Source: an uncultured Oscillospiraceae bacterium (lineage in GTDB: Bacteria > Bacillota > Clostridia > Oscillospirales > Oscillospiraceae). Taken from it: a stretch of DNA of 64,000 nt. Below are positions 9,696 through 20,653 of the stretch, in pieces. The DNA lies in assembly GCA_947630785.1 (NCBI GenBank), contig CANRIW010000003.1:1-64000 (forward strand). Direction: 5' to 3'. Position numbers and translations under genes: made by a program. Under the pieces are notes generated by a model, which saw only the letters and a program-made list of their open reading frames with translations, ran no database searches and had not been told where the DNA came from. Within the stretch, counting starts at the first letter, position 1. Each line of letters opens with the position of its first letter.

Positions 9696-10958
9696 TCAGG
9701 GCCGGCCCAGCAGGGCGAACATGTTCTTCTTATAGGCCTCCACGCCGGGCTGGTTGAAGGGGTTGACCCCCAGCATATGGCCGCTGACGCCGCAGGACAG
9801 CTCGAAGAAATAGAACAGTTCTCCCAGCGCCCGGGGGCTCATCTTGTCCATGCGGATGACGATGGAGGGGGCTCCGCCGTCCTTGTGGGCGGCCAGAGTG
9901 CCCCGGAAGGCCATCTCCCGGACGAAGCTCAGGGGCTTGCCGGCCAGGTAGTTCAGGTTGTCGCCGTTGTCGTCGCTGTAGGGAATGGCCACGTCACAGC
10001 CGGTATCGTCCACGTAGATGACCGTTTCGAACAGGTGGCGTTCGCCGTCCTGGATGTACTGGCCCAGAGAGTGGAGGTCGGTGGTGAACTGGGCGGAGGC
10101 GGGGAAGATGCCCTTGCCGTCCTTGCCCTCGGACTCGCCGAAGAGCTGCTTCAGCCACTCGCCCACGAAGGAATAGGAGGGCTCGTAGGTGCAGAACAGC
10201 TCGATCTTCTTGCCCTGGCGGTAGAGCAGGTTCCGGGCGGCGGCGTACTGCCACACCGGGTTGCTCATGTCCCGCTTGTCGAAGACGGTCATGGCGTCGT
10301 GGGCGCCGCCCATGAGTTCAGTGATGTCGATGCCGGCGGCGGCGATGGGCAGCAGGCCCACCGCGGACAGCACGGAGTAGCGGCCGCCCACGTCGTCGGG
10401 CACCACGAAGGTCTCCCAGCCGTTGGCGTCGGCCACGCCCTTCAGGGCGCCTTTGGCCTTGTCGGTGGTGGCGTAGATGCGGCCGTTGGCCTCGGCGCCG
10501 TACTGCTTCACCAGGGCGTCCCGGAACACCCGGAAGGCCACAGCGGGCTCGGTGGTGCCGCCGGACTTGGAGATCACGTTGATGGACCAGTTTTTGCCCT
10601 TTACCTTGTCCATCACCTTTTGCAGCTCGTTGGGGCTGAGGGAGCAGCCGGCGAAGCAGATCTCGATGCCCTTGGGCGGAAAAACCTCCAGCACCGCCCG
10701 GGCCCCCAGATAGGAGCCGCCGATGCCGATGACCACCAGCACGTCGGAGTCGGAGCGGATCTTGGCCGCCGCCTTCTGGATGCGGGCAAACTCCTCTTTA
10801 TCGTAATTCTCGGGCAGGCGCACCCAGCCCACGTAGTCGGAGCCGGGGGCGGCGGGGTCGTACAGCTTGTCGTGGGCGGCGGCCACCTCGGCCGTCATGG
10901 CGGCCAGCTGCTCCTGGGACACCGCGCCCTCCAGGTTGGAAAGATCGAGTTTCAGCAT
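9696..10958 (-). CDS. pgi: Glucose-6-phosphate isomerase
   Basis: VIGIGGSYLGARAVLE, VISKSGGTTEPAVAFR. Confidence 0.95.
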   Translation of the reverse strand: MLKLDLSNLEGAVSQEQLAAMTAEVAAAHDKLYDPAAPGSDYVGWVRLPENYDKEEFARIQKAAAKIRSDSDVLVVIGIGGSYLGARAVLEVFPPKGIEICFAGCSLSPNELQKVMDKVKGKNWSINVISKSGGTTEPAVAFRVFRDALVKQYGAEANGRIYATTDKAKGALKGVADANGWETFVVPDDVGGRYSVLSAVGLLPIAAAGIDITELMGGAHDAMTVFDKRDMSNPVWQYAAARNLLYRQGKKIELFCTYEPSYSFVGEWLKQLFGESEGKDGKGIFPASAQFTTDLHSLGQYIQDGERHLFETVIYVDDTGCDVAIPYSDDNGDNLNYLAGKPLSFVREMAFRGTLAAHKDGGAPSIVIRMDKMSPRALGELFYFFELSCGVSGHMLGVNPFNQPGVEAYKKNMFALLGRP

Positions 10959-11014
10959 GACAAAACATCTCCTTATCAGGCCGGGCCGGCGGAGACGCCG
11001 GCCCGTTGTATGTA

Positions 11015-11920
11015 TTATTCGCAGAAGAACAAGGCCGCGCCGCCGAAGATGCCGGCGTCGTTGCCCAGCATGGCCCGGGCAATGCGGATATGGGAGCTGG
11101 GGCCGAAGGCCTCCTTGCGGAAGACCTCCTCGATGGGGTCCATCAGGGGCCGGCCCGCAGCGGACACGCCGCCGCCGATGAGGATGATCTCCGGGTTGAT
11201 CACACAGGCCAGGATGGCGGCGCAATGGCCCACCGCGTGGCCGGCGTCGGTGATCACCTGCCGGGCGTTCTCGTCGCCGTCCCTGGCGGCGTCGAACACG
11301 TCCTTGGCGGTGACCCGTTTCATCTCATTGAAGGGGGCGAACTGCCGGGCGGCCCGGATGATGCCGCTGGCGGAGGCGGTGGCCTCCAGGCAGCCGTACT
11401 TGCCGCAGCCGCACTGCCAGTCCGGGTGGAAGGAGGAGGGGATGTGGCCCACCTCGCCGCCGCCGCCGTTGAAGCCGGTGATCATGCGGCCGCCGCTGAT
11501 CAGGCCGCCGCCCAGACCGGTGCCCACGGTGAGCAGGACCAGATCCCTGCAGCCCCGGCCGGCGCCCTGCCACATCTCGCCCATGGCGGCCAGATTGGCG
11601 TCATTGGCGGCCCTGACGGGCAGGCCGGTGCGGCCCAGCTCGGCGGCCACGTCCACCTCACCCCAGCCCAGGTTGGCGCAGCCCCGTACCAGGCGCTGGT
11701 CCACCACGGGGCCGGGCACGCCGATGCCCGCGCCCACGCACTGGCAGTCCGGGAAGTGGCTCATGACCTCGCTCATATGCACGGCGATATTGTCGAACAT
11801 CTCCTCCACATCGTGGGCGGAGACGAATTCCTGCTTTTCCAGCAGCTCCCCGTCCTGGGCCACCAGGCCCATTTTGACGGTGGTGCCGCCCACGTCGATG
11901 CCAAAGCACACTTGACGCAT
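11015..11920 (-). CDS. ROK-family glucokinase
   Basis: FGIDVGGTTVKMGL; GEVGHIPSSFHPDWQCGCGKYGCLEATAS ROK signature. Confidence 0.93.
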   Translation of the reverse strand: MRQVCFGIDVGGTTVKMGLVAQDGELLEKQEFVSAHDVEEMFDNIAVHMSEVMSHFPDCQCVGAGIGVPGPVVDQRLVRGCANLGWGEVDVAAELGRTGLPVRAANDANLAAMGEMWQGAGRGCRDLVLLTVGTGLGGGLISGGRMITGFNGGGGEVGHIPSSFHPDWQCGCGKYGCLEATASASGIIRAARQFAPFNEMKRVTAKDVFDAARDGDENARQVITDAGHAVGHCAAILACVINPEIILIGGGVSAAGRPLMDPIEEVFRKEAFGPSSHIRIARAMLGNDAGIFGGAALFFCE

Positions 11921-11958
11921 AGCAGTTCCTCCTTGACGTATGATTGCAGCCTTTCGCT

Positions 11959-14373
11959 TCAGCGGCTGACCTTGGTATGCCAGATATTCTTCATATACTC
12001 CTCCACGGCCCGGTCGGCGGAGAAGAAGCCCGCCTTGGCGGTGTTCACCAGGGACATATTGGTGAACTTCCGCTGGTCGGCGTAGACCTTGGACACCTCA
12101 CGCTGGGCGCGGACGTAGTCGTGGAAGTCGGCCAGACACATATAGGGGTCGGCGGTGCCCTTGCTGTTGGTGGTCAGGGAGCGGACGATATCGTCGAAGT
12201 GCATGCCGCCGATGCCGCCCATGAGCACGTCCATAACGGCCTTCAGCTCCGGGTCGCTGCGCACGTAGTCCAGGGGATGGTAGCCCTTCTGCCACAGCTC
12301 GTTGACCTCGTTGGTCTTCAGGCCGAAGAGGAAGATATTGTCGTCCCCCACCTGCTCGTGGATCTCCACGTTGGCGCCGTCCAGGGTGCCCAGGGTCACC
12401 GCGCCGTTGATCATCAGCTTCATGTTGCCGGTGCCGCTGGCCTCCTTGCCGGCGATGGAGATCTGCTCGGAGATCTCGGCGGCGGGGCAGATGACCTCGG
12501 CCAGGGAGACGTTGTAGTCCTCCATGAAGACCACCTTCAGCTTGTCGCGGGTGTCGGGGTCGTTGTTGGTCATCTTGGACAGGGACACGATGAGCTGGAT
12601 GATCTGCTTGGCCATGATATAGCCGGCGGAAGCCTTGGCCGCGAAGATGAAGGCCCGGGGCTGGAAGGGGGCGTTGGGGTTGGCCTTGATCTCCAGATAC
12701 ATATGGAGGATCTGGAGCACGTTGAGCAGCTGGCGCTTATACTCGTGGAGGCGCTTGATCTGCACGTCGAACAGGGAGTTGGGGTCCACGTACAGGCCGT
12801 TGCGCTTGAGGATCAGGTTGGACAGGCGCACCTTGTTGGCCAGCTTGATCTCCCGCAGCCGCTGGAGGACGGCGGGATCGTCGTGGTACTTCATCAGCTT
12901 TTCCAGCTGGGTGCTGTCGGTGGTGTAGCCGGGGCCGATGAGCTCGTTGAGCAGGTCCCGCAGCTCCGGGTTGGACTGGCACAGCCAGCGGCGGTAGGCG
13001 ATGCCGTTGGTCACGTTGGTGAACTTGTCGGGCTCCATCACATAGTAGTCGTGGAAGATGCTGTCCTTCAGGATCTCGGAGTGGAGCTTGGACACGCCGT
13101 TGACCTTGTGGCAGCAGGCCAGGCACAGGTTGGCCATGCGGATCTCGCCCTTGGCGACCACGGCCATGTAGTCCAGCTTGGCCCAGTCATTTCCGTAGAA
13201 CGCCTGCAGATCGATATACAGCCGGCGGTTGATCTCGCACACGATCTGATAGATGCGGGGCAGCTGCTCGGAGAACAGATCCTCGCTCCAGCGCTCCAGG
13301 GCCTCGCTCATGACGGTGTGGTTGGTGTAGGACAGGGTGCGGCAGGTGATGTCCCACGCCTTGTCCCAGGAGTAGTCGTACTCGTCGATGAGCAGGCGCA
13401 TCAGCTCGGGCACGCACAGGGCGGGATGGGTGTCGTTGATGTGGATGGACACCTTGTCGGGCAGGTTGTCCAGGGACTTGTACTCCCGCAGATGCTTCTT
13501 CAGGATGGTCTGCACCGAGGCGGACACCAGCAGATACTGCTGGCGCAGGCGCAGCCGCTTGCCGGCGATGTGGTCGTCGGCGGGATAGAGCACCTTGGAG
13601 ATGACCTCTGCCATGGTGTCGCCCTCCAGGGCCTTGGCGTAGTCGCCCCGGGAGAAGGCGGACATATCGAAGCTGTTGGGGGACTTGGCGCTCCACAGCA
13701 CCAGGGGGTTCACCGCGTTGCTCTGGTAGCCGGTGATGAACATTTCGTTGGGCACCGCCATGACGGACTGGTAGTTCAGGTGGGCCACCCGGAACTTGCC
13801 GTTGTCGTCCCAGGAGTGGATCTGCCCGCCGAATTTGACCTCGATGGCCTCGCTCTCGTGGGGCACCAGCCACACGTCACCCATGGACAGCCAGTCGTCG
13901 GGGAACTCCATCTGCCAGCCGTCGATGATCTTCTGCTTGAAGATGCCGAACTCATAGCGGATGGAGTACCCGGTCATGGGCAGCCCCAGGCTGGCCGCGG
14001 AATCCATATAGCAGGAGGCCAGACGGCCCAGGCCGCCGTTGCCCAGGCCCGCGTCTGGCTCCAGCTCGTACAGGTCCTGGATGTCGATGCCGAATTTGGC
14101 CAGGGCCTTGGTGAACACGTCCTGGAGCCCCAGGTTATAAAGGTTGTTCCGCAGGGAGGTGCCCACCAGGAACTCCATGGACATATAGTAGACCTTTTTA
14201 TTGTGCTCTGCCTCCTGCTTGCGGTAGTAGGCGGCGCTCTGGGTGGCCAGCATCCGGTTCACATTGTAGCACAGGGCACGGTAAATCTGCTGGGGGGAGG
14301 CGTTTTCCATCTGGCAGCCATAGCGCACCAGCAGCGTATTGTTCAAATTGGAAATGATCTGTTTCTGATCCAT
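11959..14373 (-). CDS. glgP: Glycogen/starch/alpha-glucan phosphorylase
   Basis: EAGTGNMKLMINGA-type PLP site (EASGTGNMKLMINGAVTLGTLDGANVEI). Confidence 0.97.
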   Translation of the reverse strand: MDQKQIISNLNNTLLVRYGCQMENASPQQIYRALCYNVNRMLATQSAAYYRKQEAEHNKKVYYMSMEFLVGTSLRNNLYNLGLQDVFTKALAKFGIDIQDLYELEPDAGLGNGGLGRLASCYMDSAASLGLPMTGYSIRYEFGIFKQKIIDGWQMEFPDDWLSMGDVWLVPHESEAIEVKFGGQIHSWDDNGKFRVAHLNYQSVMAVPNEMFITGYQSNAVNPLVLWSAKSPNSFDMSAFSRGDYAKALEGDTMAEVISKVLYPADDHIAGKRLRLRQQYLLVSASVQTILKKHLREYKSLDNLPDKVSIHINDTHPALCVPELMRLLIDEYDYSWDKAWDITCRTLSYTNHTVMSEALERWSEDLFSEQLPRIYQIVCEINRRLYIDLQAFYGNDWAKLDYMAVVAKGEIRMANLCLACCHKVNGVSKLHSEILKDSIFHDYYVMEPDKFTNVTNGIAYRRWLCQSNPELRDLLNELIGPGYTTDSTQLEKLMKYHDDPAVLQRLREIKLANKVRLSNLILKRNGLYVDPNSLFDVQIKRLHEYKRQLLNVLQILHMYLEIKANPNAPFQPRAFIFAAKASAGYIMAKQIIQLIVSLSKMTNNDPDTRDKLKVVFMEDYNVSLAEVICPAAEISEQISIAGKEASGTGNMKLMINGAVTLGTLDGANVEIHEQVGDDNIFLFGLKTNEVNELWQKGYHPLDYVRSDPELKAVMDVLMGGIGGMHFDDIVRSLTTNSKGTADPYMCLADFHDYVRAQREVSKVYADQRKFTNMSLVNTAKAGFFSADRAVEEYMKNIWHTKVSR

Positions 14374-14538
14374 GCGCGAAACTCCTTACCGCCGGCGGCT
14401 GCCGGCATTTCTCGACGGGCTTGAGGACCTTTTCCGGGGCTGCCGCCCCATTGAAACGCCATCGGCGCTCACAGCCCGGCAAACCGGGCTGTGAGCGCGG
14501 CTATTATATCACACTATATCTGATTTGCAAGGTTTTTT

Positions 14539-15969
14539 TCAGAAGGAACGGTAGAGCTCCCAGTAATCCTCCACAGAGGCTTTCCAGGAGCTGTCCACCC
14601 GCATGTCGTTCTTCTGCAGGGCGGCCCAGGCATCCTTGTCATGGAACAGGGCGCAGCCCCGGCGGATGGCATCCAGCATATCGTGGGCGTTGTAGGTTTT
14701 GAAGGTGAAGCCCCTGCCCTCGCCGGTCTCGGGGTCGTAGGCGGGCACCGTGTCGAACAGGCCGCCGGTCTCCCGGACGATGGGCACCGTGCCGTACCGC
14801 ATGGCGATGAGCTGGGTCAGGCCGCAGGGCTCCTGCTTGGAGGGCATGAGCACCAGATCGCCGCCGGCGTAGGTCTGGTGGGCCAGGGTGTTGTCGAACA
14901 CGATGTTGGCCGACATCTTGTGGGGGAAGGCGTAGGCGTAGCCCCGGAACATATCCTCATACTGCGCCTCGCCGGTGCCGATGACCACCAGCTGTATCTC
15001 GTCCCACATCAAATCGTCCATGACGGCCTGGATCAGGTCCACGCCCTTGTGCCCCGCCAGGCGGGTGATCATGATGACCAGGGGCACGTCGTCCCGGACG
15101 GCAAGGCCCAGCCGCTCCTGTAGGAAGCGCTTGTTCTCCGCCTTTTTCTCCAGGGTGTCGGGGGTGTAGTTGGCGTAGATCAGCGGGTCGGAGGCGGCGT
15201 TCCACTCCTCGGTGTCGATGCCGTTGACCACGCCGGTGAGTTTCCCGCTGTTCTCCCGGAGGACGGCGTCCAGCCCGTGGGCGAAGTAGCTGTTCTGGAT
15301 CTCAAACGCGTAGGTGCGGGACACGGTGGTGATCCGGTCGGCGGCGACGATGGCGGCCTTCATGAAGTTGACGGCGCCGCTCATATCCACCACGCCGCGC
15401 CAGTCCTCGCCCAGGCCCATGACCTCGCCCAGGAAATCGTGCCCGGCCCAGCCCTGGTACTCGATGTTGTGGATGGTGTACACCGTGTGGATGCCCCGGT
15501 ACTCCTCGATGCCCTGGTACGCGGCCTTGAGGAATACGGGGATCAGGGCGGTCTGCCAGTCATTGCAGTGGATCACGTCGGGGTACCAGTTCAGATACCG
15601 CAGGGACTCCAGGATGGCCTTGGAGAAGAAGGCGAAGCGCTCCCCGTCGTCCATGTGACCGTAGATGGAGCCGTCCCGGTAGAAATAGTATTCGTTGTCG
15701 ATGAAATAATACTGGAGCTTTTTCTTCCTGCTCACCAGGCGGAACACACCGGCGTACACATTGCGCCAGGACAGGGGGACGGTGAACTCCGCCACCCGCT
15801 CCACCTGGAGCTCCGGATCGTCCTTCAGGGATTTATAATAGGGGATGAACACCGCGATCTCAGAGCCCGGCGCCTCGCTGAGCGCCTTGGGCAGTGCCGC
15901 GGCCACGTCGCCCAGTCCGCCCGTCTTGATAAAGGGGGCGCACTCGCCGGAGGCGAACAGGATCCTCAT
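14539..15969 (-). CDS. glgA: Glycogen synthase
   Basis: MRILFASGECAPFIKTGGLGDVAAALP KXGGL motif; VLMPSKQEPCGLTQLIAMRYG. Confidence 0.96.
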   Translation of the reverse strand: MRILFASGECAPFIKTGGLGDVAAALPKALSEAPGSEIAVFIPYYKSLKDDPELQVERVAEFTVPLSWRNVYAGVFRLVSRKKKLQYYFIDNEYYFYRDGSIYGHMDDGERFAFFSKAILESLRYLNWYPDVIHCNDWQTALIPVFLKAAYQGIEEYRGIHTVYTIHNIEYQGWAGHDFLGEVMGLGEDWRGVVDMSGAVNFMKAAIVAADRITTVSRTYAFEIQNSYFAHGLDAVLRENSGKLTGVVNGIDTEEWNAASDPLIYANYTPDTLEKKAENKRFLQERLGLAVRDDVPLVIMITRLAGHKGVDLIQAVMDDLMWDEIQLVVIGTGEAQYEDMFRGYAYAFPHKMSANIVFDNTLAHQTYAGGDLVLMPSKQEPCGLTQLIAMRYGTVPIVRETGGLFDTVPAYDPETGEGRGFTFKTYNAHDMLDAIRRGCALFHDKDAWAALQKNDMRVDSSWKASVEDYWELYRSF

Positions 15970-17081
15970 ACGGTGGCTCCTTTCCGGATGATCACCGGGT
16001 TGGTGGTCAGGCCCTTCAGCTCCGCGCCGGCGGTGATATTGGCCCACTTGTCCACGATGACGTTCTCCAGCTCCACGTTCTCGCCGACCACGCTGCCCTC
16101 CATGATGACGCAGTTCTTCACCTTGGCGCCCTTGCAGATGCGCACGCCGCGGGAGAACACGCAGTTGTCGGCCTCGCCCTCGATGGAGCAGCCGTCGGCG
16201 ATGACGCAGGCGGACACGGAGCACTCGGGGCCGTAATAGGTGGGGACCTCGTCGGTGACGCGGGTGTAGATGGGCCGGTCGCCCCGGAACAGGGGCCCGC
16301 CGACCTCCTCATGGATGATGGCCAGGCTGTTGTTGAAGTATTCGTCCACGTCCCGGATGCGCAGGCACACGCCCTTGAACTCATACAGGTTCAGGGACAG
16401 CTGGCCCCGGTTGAACTGGTGCTGGATGAAGTCCCGCTCCAGGTGATAGATGCCCCGGGCAGTGTATTCCCGGATGGCGCTGGTGAGCAGCTGGCGGGAG
16501 ATGATGAGGCAGCCCATGCCGGCGAAATCGCCGGGGCGGGCGGTGCAGTTCAGGGCGTAGGAGGTCACCCGGCCGCTGCGGCCCGCCTGGAACACGGAGG
16601 GGAACTCGGCAGGGCTGTCCTCCACCCGGGTGGCGGCGATGGTCACGTCGGCGCCGCTGTCGATGTGGGCCTGGAGCATGGGCCGGTAATCCATGTTGTA
16701 GACCACATAGGCGTCCGCCAGCAGCACATAGGGGGTGGTGGCGTTCTCCAGATAGTTCAGGGCGTTGCGCAGCTCATCCAGCTTGCCCCGGTTGTTGTGG
16801 TTCACCGCCTCGGAGGCGAAGGGGGGCAGCAGCAGCAGGCCGCCGTTCTTCCGGTTCAGGTCCCACTCCTGGTTGTTGGCCAGGTGGTCCATCAGGGAGT
16901 GGTAGTTCTGCTTGGCCAGCACGCCCACGTTATTGATGCCGGAGTTGACCATGTTGGACAGCACGAAGTCCACCAGGCGGTACCGGCCGCCGAAGGGAAT
17001 GGCCGCCAGGTTGCGGTCATGGGTGAAGACGCTCAGGTCCTCGCCGTACATCTCGGAGAAAATGATACCAGTCATATTCAT
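15966..17081 (-). CDS. glgD: GlgD subunit of glucose-1-phosphate adenylyltransferase
   Basis: MNMTGIIFSEMYGEDLSVFTHDRNLAAIPFGGRYRLVDFVLSNMVNSGI; overlaps glgA start. Confidence 0.93.
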   Translation of the reverse strand: MNMTGIIFSEMYGEDLSVFTHDRNLAAIPFGGRYRLVDFVLSNMVNSGINNVGVLAKQNYHSLMDHLANNQEWDLNRKNGGLLLLPPFASEAVNHNNRGKLDELRNALNYLENATTPYVLLADAYVVYNMDYRPMLQAHIDSGADVTIAATRVEDSPAEFPSVFQAGRSGRVTSYALNCTARPGDFAGMGCLIISRQLLTSAIREYTARGIYHLERDFIQHQFNRGQLSLNLYEFKGVCLRIRDVDEYFNNSLAIIHEEVGGPLFRGDRPIYTRVTDEVPTYYGPECSVSACVIADGCSIEGEADNCVFSRGVRICKGAKVKNCVIMEGSVVGENVELENVIVDKWANITAGAELKGLTTNPVIIRKGATV

Positions 17082-17095
17082 AGTGCCGCACCCCC

Positions 17096-18289
17096 TCAAA
17101 TGATTTCCTTGGCTTTGACCACCGTACCGGAGGCGATGGTCTTTCTGTGGCCGACCACGGCGATGCCGTTGTGGGCGAAGGGATCGTCGCTCTCGGGCTT
17201 CTCGCCCACGGTGGCGTTCTCCTCGATGACGCACTGCTCGCCGATGATGGCGTAGTTCACGTCGGCGCCCTTCTTGATGACGGTGTTGGGCATGATTACG
17301 CCGCCGGTGACGCAGGCGCCCTCCTCCACCACGCAGCCGGTGTACAGCACGGAGTGGACCACCTTGCCGCGGATGATGCAGCCCTCTGCCACCAGGGAGT
17401 TGGCCACGGTGGCGCCGGGGTCGATGCGGGTGGACGGGCTGGCGTAGTTCCGGGCGTAGATCTTCCAGTTGGGGTCGTGGATGTTCAGGGGATCGTTGGG
17501 GTCCAGCAGATCCATATTGCCCTGCCACAGGCTGTCCAGGGTCCCCACGTCCTTCCAGTAGCCCTGGAAGGGATAGGCGTACATGGCCCGGCCGTCCTTC
17601 AGCATGGCGGGGATGATGTTCTTGCCGAAGTCGTTCTCGGAGTTGGGGTCCTCCTCGTCGGCGATGAGGTACTGGCGCAACACGTCCCAGGTGAACACGT
17701 ACACGCCCATGGAGGCGTGGTTGCTCTTGGGGTGCTTGGGCTTCTCCTCGAAGTCGGTGATGGCCATGTTATCGTCGGTGGACATGATGCCCATGCGGGT
17801 GGCCTCGGCGTCGCTCACGTCGATGACGGCGATGGTGCACTCGGAGCCCTTCTCCTTGTGGAACTCCAGCATCTTGTGGTAGTCCATCTTATAGATGTGG
17901 TCGCCGGACAGCAGCACCACATACTTGGGATTGTACCGGTCCACAAAGGCGATGTTCTGGTAGATGGCGCTGGCGGTGCCCTTGTACCAGTCGCTGTGCT
18001 TGGCCCGGGTGTAGGGCGGCAGCACGTGGGCGCCGCCGAAGTTCCGGTTCAGGTCCCAGGGCTGGCCGTTGCCGATGTAGTCGTTCAGCTCCAGCGGCTG
18101 ATACTGGGTCAGGATGCCCACGGTGTCGATGCCGGAGTTGACGCAGTTGGACAGGGAAAAGTCGATGATGCGGTACTTGCCCCCAAAGGGCACGGCAGGC
18201 TTGGCGGTGTCCTCCGTCAGCACGTACAGCCGGCTGCCCTGGCCGCCGGCCAGCAGCATGGCGATGCACTCTTTTTTACGCTCGATCAC
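17096..18289 (-). CDS. glgC: Glucose-1-phosphate adenylyltransferase
   Basis: [45 protein letters not shown]. Confidence 0.96.
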   Translation of the reverse strand: MIERKKECIAMLLAGGQGSRLYVLTEDTAKPAVPFGGKYRIIDFSLSNCVNSGIDTVGILTQYQPLELNDYIGNGQPWDLNRNFGGAHVLPPYTRAKHSDWYKGTASAIYQNIAFVDRYNPKYVVLLSGDHIYKMDYHKMLEFHKEKGSECTIAVIDVSDAEATRMGIMSTDDNMAITDFEEKPKHPKSNHASMGVYVFTWDVLRQYLIADEEDPNSENDFGKNIIPAMLKDGRAMYAYPFQGYWKDVGTLDSLWQGNMDLLDPNDPLNIHDPNWKIYARNYASPSTRIDPGATVANSLVAEGCIIRGKVVHSVLYTGCVVEEGACVTGGVIMPNTVIKKGADVNYAIIGEQCVIEENATVGEKPESDDPFAHNGIAVVGHRKTIASGTVVKAKEII

Positions 18290-18308
18290 GGTTATCGTCC
18301 CCCTCTGA

Positions 18309-20432
18309 TTATTTTGTGGCTTTGGATTTCGCGGGTCTGGCTTTCGCGGCGGTCTTGCGGGTGCTGGGTTTTTTCTCTGCTTTCACGGCCTCGGCCCTGG
18401 GGGCCTCCGCCTTTTTCGCCCTGGATGCGGTCTTTTTCGCCTTGACAGGCTTTTCCCCGGCGGGAGCGGCCTCCGCCTTGGGCTTGCGGCCCCGTCTGGC
18501 GGGCTCGGCCTTGGAGGTTTCCGCCTTATCCTCTGCCTTTTCATGCCGGATGACCTTCCGCTCATAGAACACGGCGGACATGGCGGGCAGGGTCAGCTCG
18601 ATGGACCAGGGCAGCCCGTGCTGCGGGACCTTTTTGGCGGAGACGGGCGCGAGCTTCGTGCCGCGGCCGCCGTACTTGGCGTCGTCGCTGGACAGCACCG
18701 GCACATAGGTGCCCGCCTTGGGGGCGCCGATGACGTAGCCGTCACGCTGGACGGGGCAGAAGTTGCACACCACGATGACCTCTTTGCCCTTGGGGTCGAT
18801 GCGGCGGAAGGAGATGACGCTCTGGTCTGCGTCGTCGCAGGCGATCCACTGGAACCCCTGCCAGTCGGTGTCGTTGGCCCACAGGGCGGGGTGGTCCAGA
18901 TAGAACCGGTTCAGGTCCTTCACATACTCCTGGAGCTGGCGGTGCTTGTCATAGTCCAGCAGGAACCAGTCCAGGGGCCGCTTTTCGTCCCACTCGATGA
19001 ACTGGCCGAACTCGCCGCCCATGAACAGCAGCTTCTTGCCGGGGTGGGTCATCATATAGCCGTAGAAGGTGCGCAGGTTCTGGAACTTGTCGTCGTACTC
19101 GCCGGGCATCTTGTTGATGAGGGAACACTTGCCGTGGACCACCTCGTCGTGGGACAGGGGCAGGATGAAGTTCTCCGAAAACGCGTAGGTCAGGGAGAAG
19201 GTGATGTTGTTGTGGCGGCCCTTGCGGAACAGGGGGTCGGTGGACATGTAGTCCACCATGTCGTGCATCCAGCCCATGTTCCACTTGAAGTTGAAGCCCA
19301 GGCCCCCGTCATACCCCGGCTTGGTGACCATGGGGAAAGCGGTGGACTCCTCGGCGATCATCAGCACGTTGGGGTCGCGGCTGAGGGCGGCGGCGTTCAC
19401 GTCCCGCAGGAATTGGACGGCGTCCAGGTTGATGTTGCCGCCGTCCCTGTTGGGGTGCCACTCCCGGTCCCGCCGGCCGTAGTCCAGGTAGAGCATGGAG
19501 GCCACCGCGTCCACCCGGATGCCGTCGATGTGGTACTCCTCCAGCCAGTACATGGCGTTGGACATCAGGAAGGAACGGACCTCGTACCGGCTGTAGTCGA
19601 ATACCCGGGTGCCCCAGTCGGGATGGTCCCGCATGACGGGGTCGGCGGGCTCGTAGCAGCAGTCGCCGTCGTACTCGAACAGGCCCTGCTCGTCCCGGGG
19701 GAAGTGGGCGGGCACCCAGTCGATGATGACGCCGATGCCGGCGTTGTGGAGGATGTCCACGAACTTCATGAAGTCCTTGGGGGTGCCGTACCGGGAGGTG
19801 GGGGCGTAGTATCCTGTCACCTGATAGCCCCAGGAGGGGTCGTAGGGGTACTCGCTCACCGGCAGCAGCTCCACATGGGTGTAGCCCATCCCGGTGACAT
19901 AGTCCGCCACCTGGTATGCCAGATCCACGTAGTTATAGGGGTTGCCGTCGTCGTGGGTCCGCCAGGAGCCCAGGTGCATCTCATAGATGTTCACCGGGCT
20001 GTTCAGCAGCTTCTTTTTGGCCCTGGCCTTCAGATAGGCCCCGTCGGTCCAGGGAAAGCCCTGCAGATCGTATACCTTGCTGGAGTTGCCCGGCCGGGTG
20101 GCCCAGTGGCAGGCGTAGGGGTCGCCCCGGAAGACGAAGGAGCCGTCGGGCCGCTCGATGTAGTACTTATAGTCATCGAAGTCGCGCAGACCGGGCACGA
20201 AGCCCTCCCACACGCCGCCGTCCAGCGGCTCCATCGCGGGGCCGTCGGTGGCCCAGCCGTTGAAGGAACCGGCCACCCGGACGCTCCTGGCGTGGGGGGC
20301 CCACACCCGGAACGCGAAGCCCTCCTGCCCGTCTCTGATCTCCTTGTGAGAGCCCATGATCTTGTAGGCGTCGGTGCTCGTCCCCTGGCTGAACCGGCTC
20401 AGCGCCTCATTGAACTCATCGCTCTTATTCAT
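18309..20432 (-). CDS. glgB: 1,4-alpha-glucan branching enzyme with Lys/Ala-rich C-terminal tail
   Basis: GH13 core ([30 protein letters not shown]) plus ~76 aa basic tail; start MNKSDEF with SD aggaggt. Confidence 0.95.
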   Translation of the reverse strand: MNKSDEFNEALSRFSQGTSTDAYKIMGSHKEIRDGQEGFAFRVWAPHARSVRVAGSFNGWATDGPAMEPLDGGVWEGFVPGLRDFDDYKYYIERPDGSFVFRGDPYACHWATRPGNSSKVYDLQGFPWTDGAYLKARAKKKLLNSPVNIYEMHLGSWRTHDDGNPYNYVDLAYQVADYVTGMGYTHVELLPVSEYPYDPSWGYQVTGYYAPTSRYGTPKDFMKFVDILHNAGIGVIIDWVPAHFPRDEQGLFEYDGDCCYEPADPVMRDHPDWGTRVFDYSRYEVRSFLMSNAMYWLEEYHIDGIRVDAVASMLYLDYGRRDREWHPNRDGGNINLDAVQFLRDVNAAALSRDPNVLMIAEESTAFPMVTKPGYDGGLGFNFKWNMGWMHDMVDYMSTDPLFRKGRHNNITFSLTYAFSENFILPLSHDEVVHGKCSLINKMPGEYDDKFQNLRTFYGYMMTHPGKKLLFMGGEFGQFIEWDEKRPLDWFLLDYDKHRQLQEYVKDLNRFYLDHPALWANDTDWQGFQWIACDDADQSVISFRRIDPKGKEVIVVCNFCPVQRDGYVIGAPKAGTYVPVLSSDDAKYGGRGTKLAPVSAKKVPQHGLPWSIELTLPAMSAVFYERKVIRHEKAEDKAETSKAEPARRGRKPKAEAAPAGEKPVKAKKTASRAKKAEAPRAEAVKAEKKPSTRKTAAKARPAKSKATK

Positions 20433-20601
20433 ACGTACCTCCTGTCCCTCCCATGCGGGAGGCATACTTGCGTAACCATATTATACCGTGACGGATGGGC
20501 AAAGTCAAGGCGGAGAGCGGGCAAAAGAAACTAAATTCGAACCTTTTCAGGCTGTTGGGGATCCGCCGCGGCGGGCCGCGGTTTTTCCGAAAGCGCCGGT
20601 C

Positions 20602-20648
20602 TTGTCAATTCGAAAAAAGGGGCGTATAATACTTCGAAAAAGGGGGCG
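20602..20648 (+). promoter_or_regulatory. Promoter with tandem 16-bp repeats upstream of patatin gene
   Basis: TTGTCA-N17-TATAAT; repeats ttcgaaaaaaggggcg (20609-20624) and ttcgaaaaagggggcg (20633-20648). Confidence 0.7.
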
Positions 20649-20653
20649 CGAGT

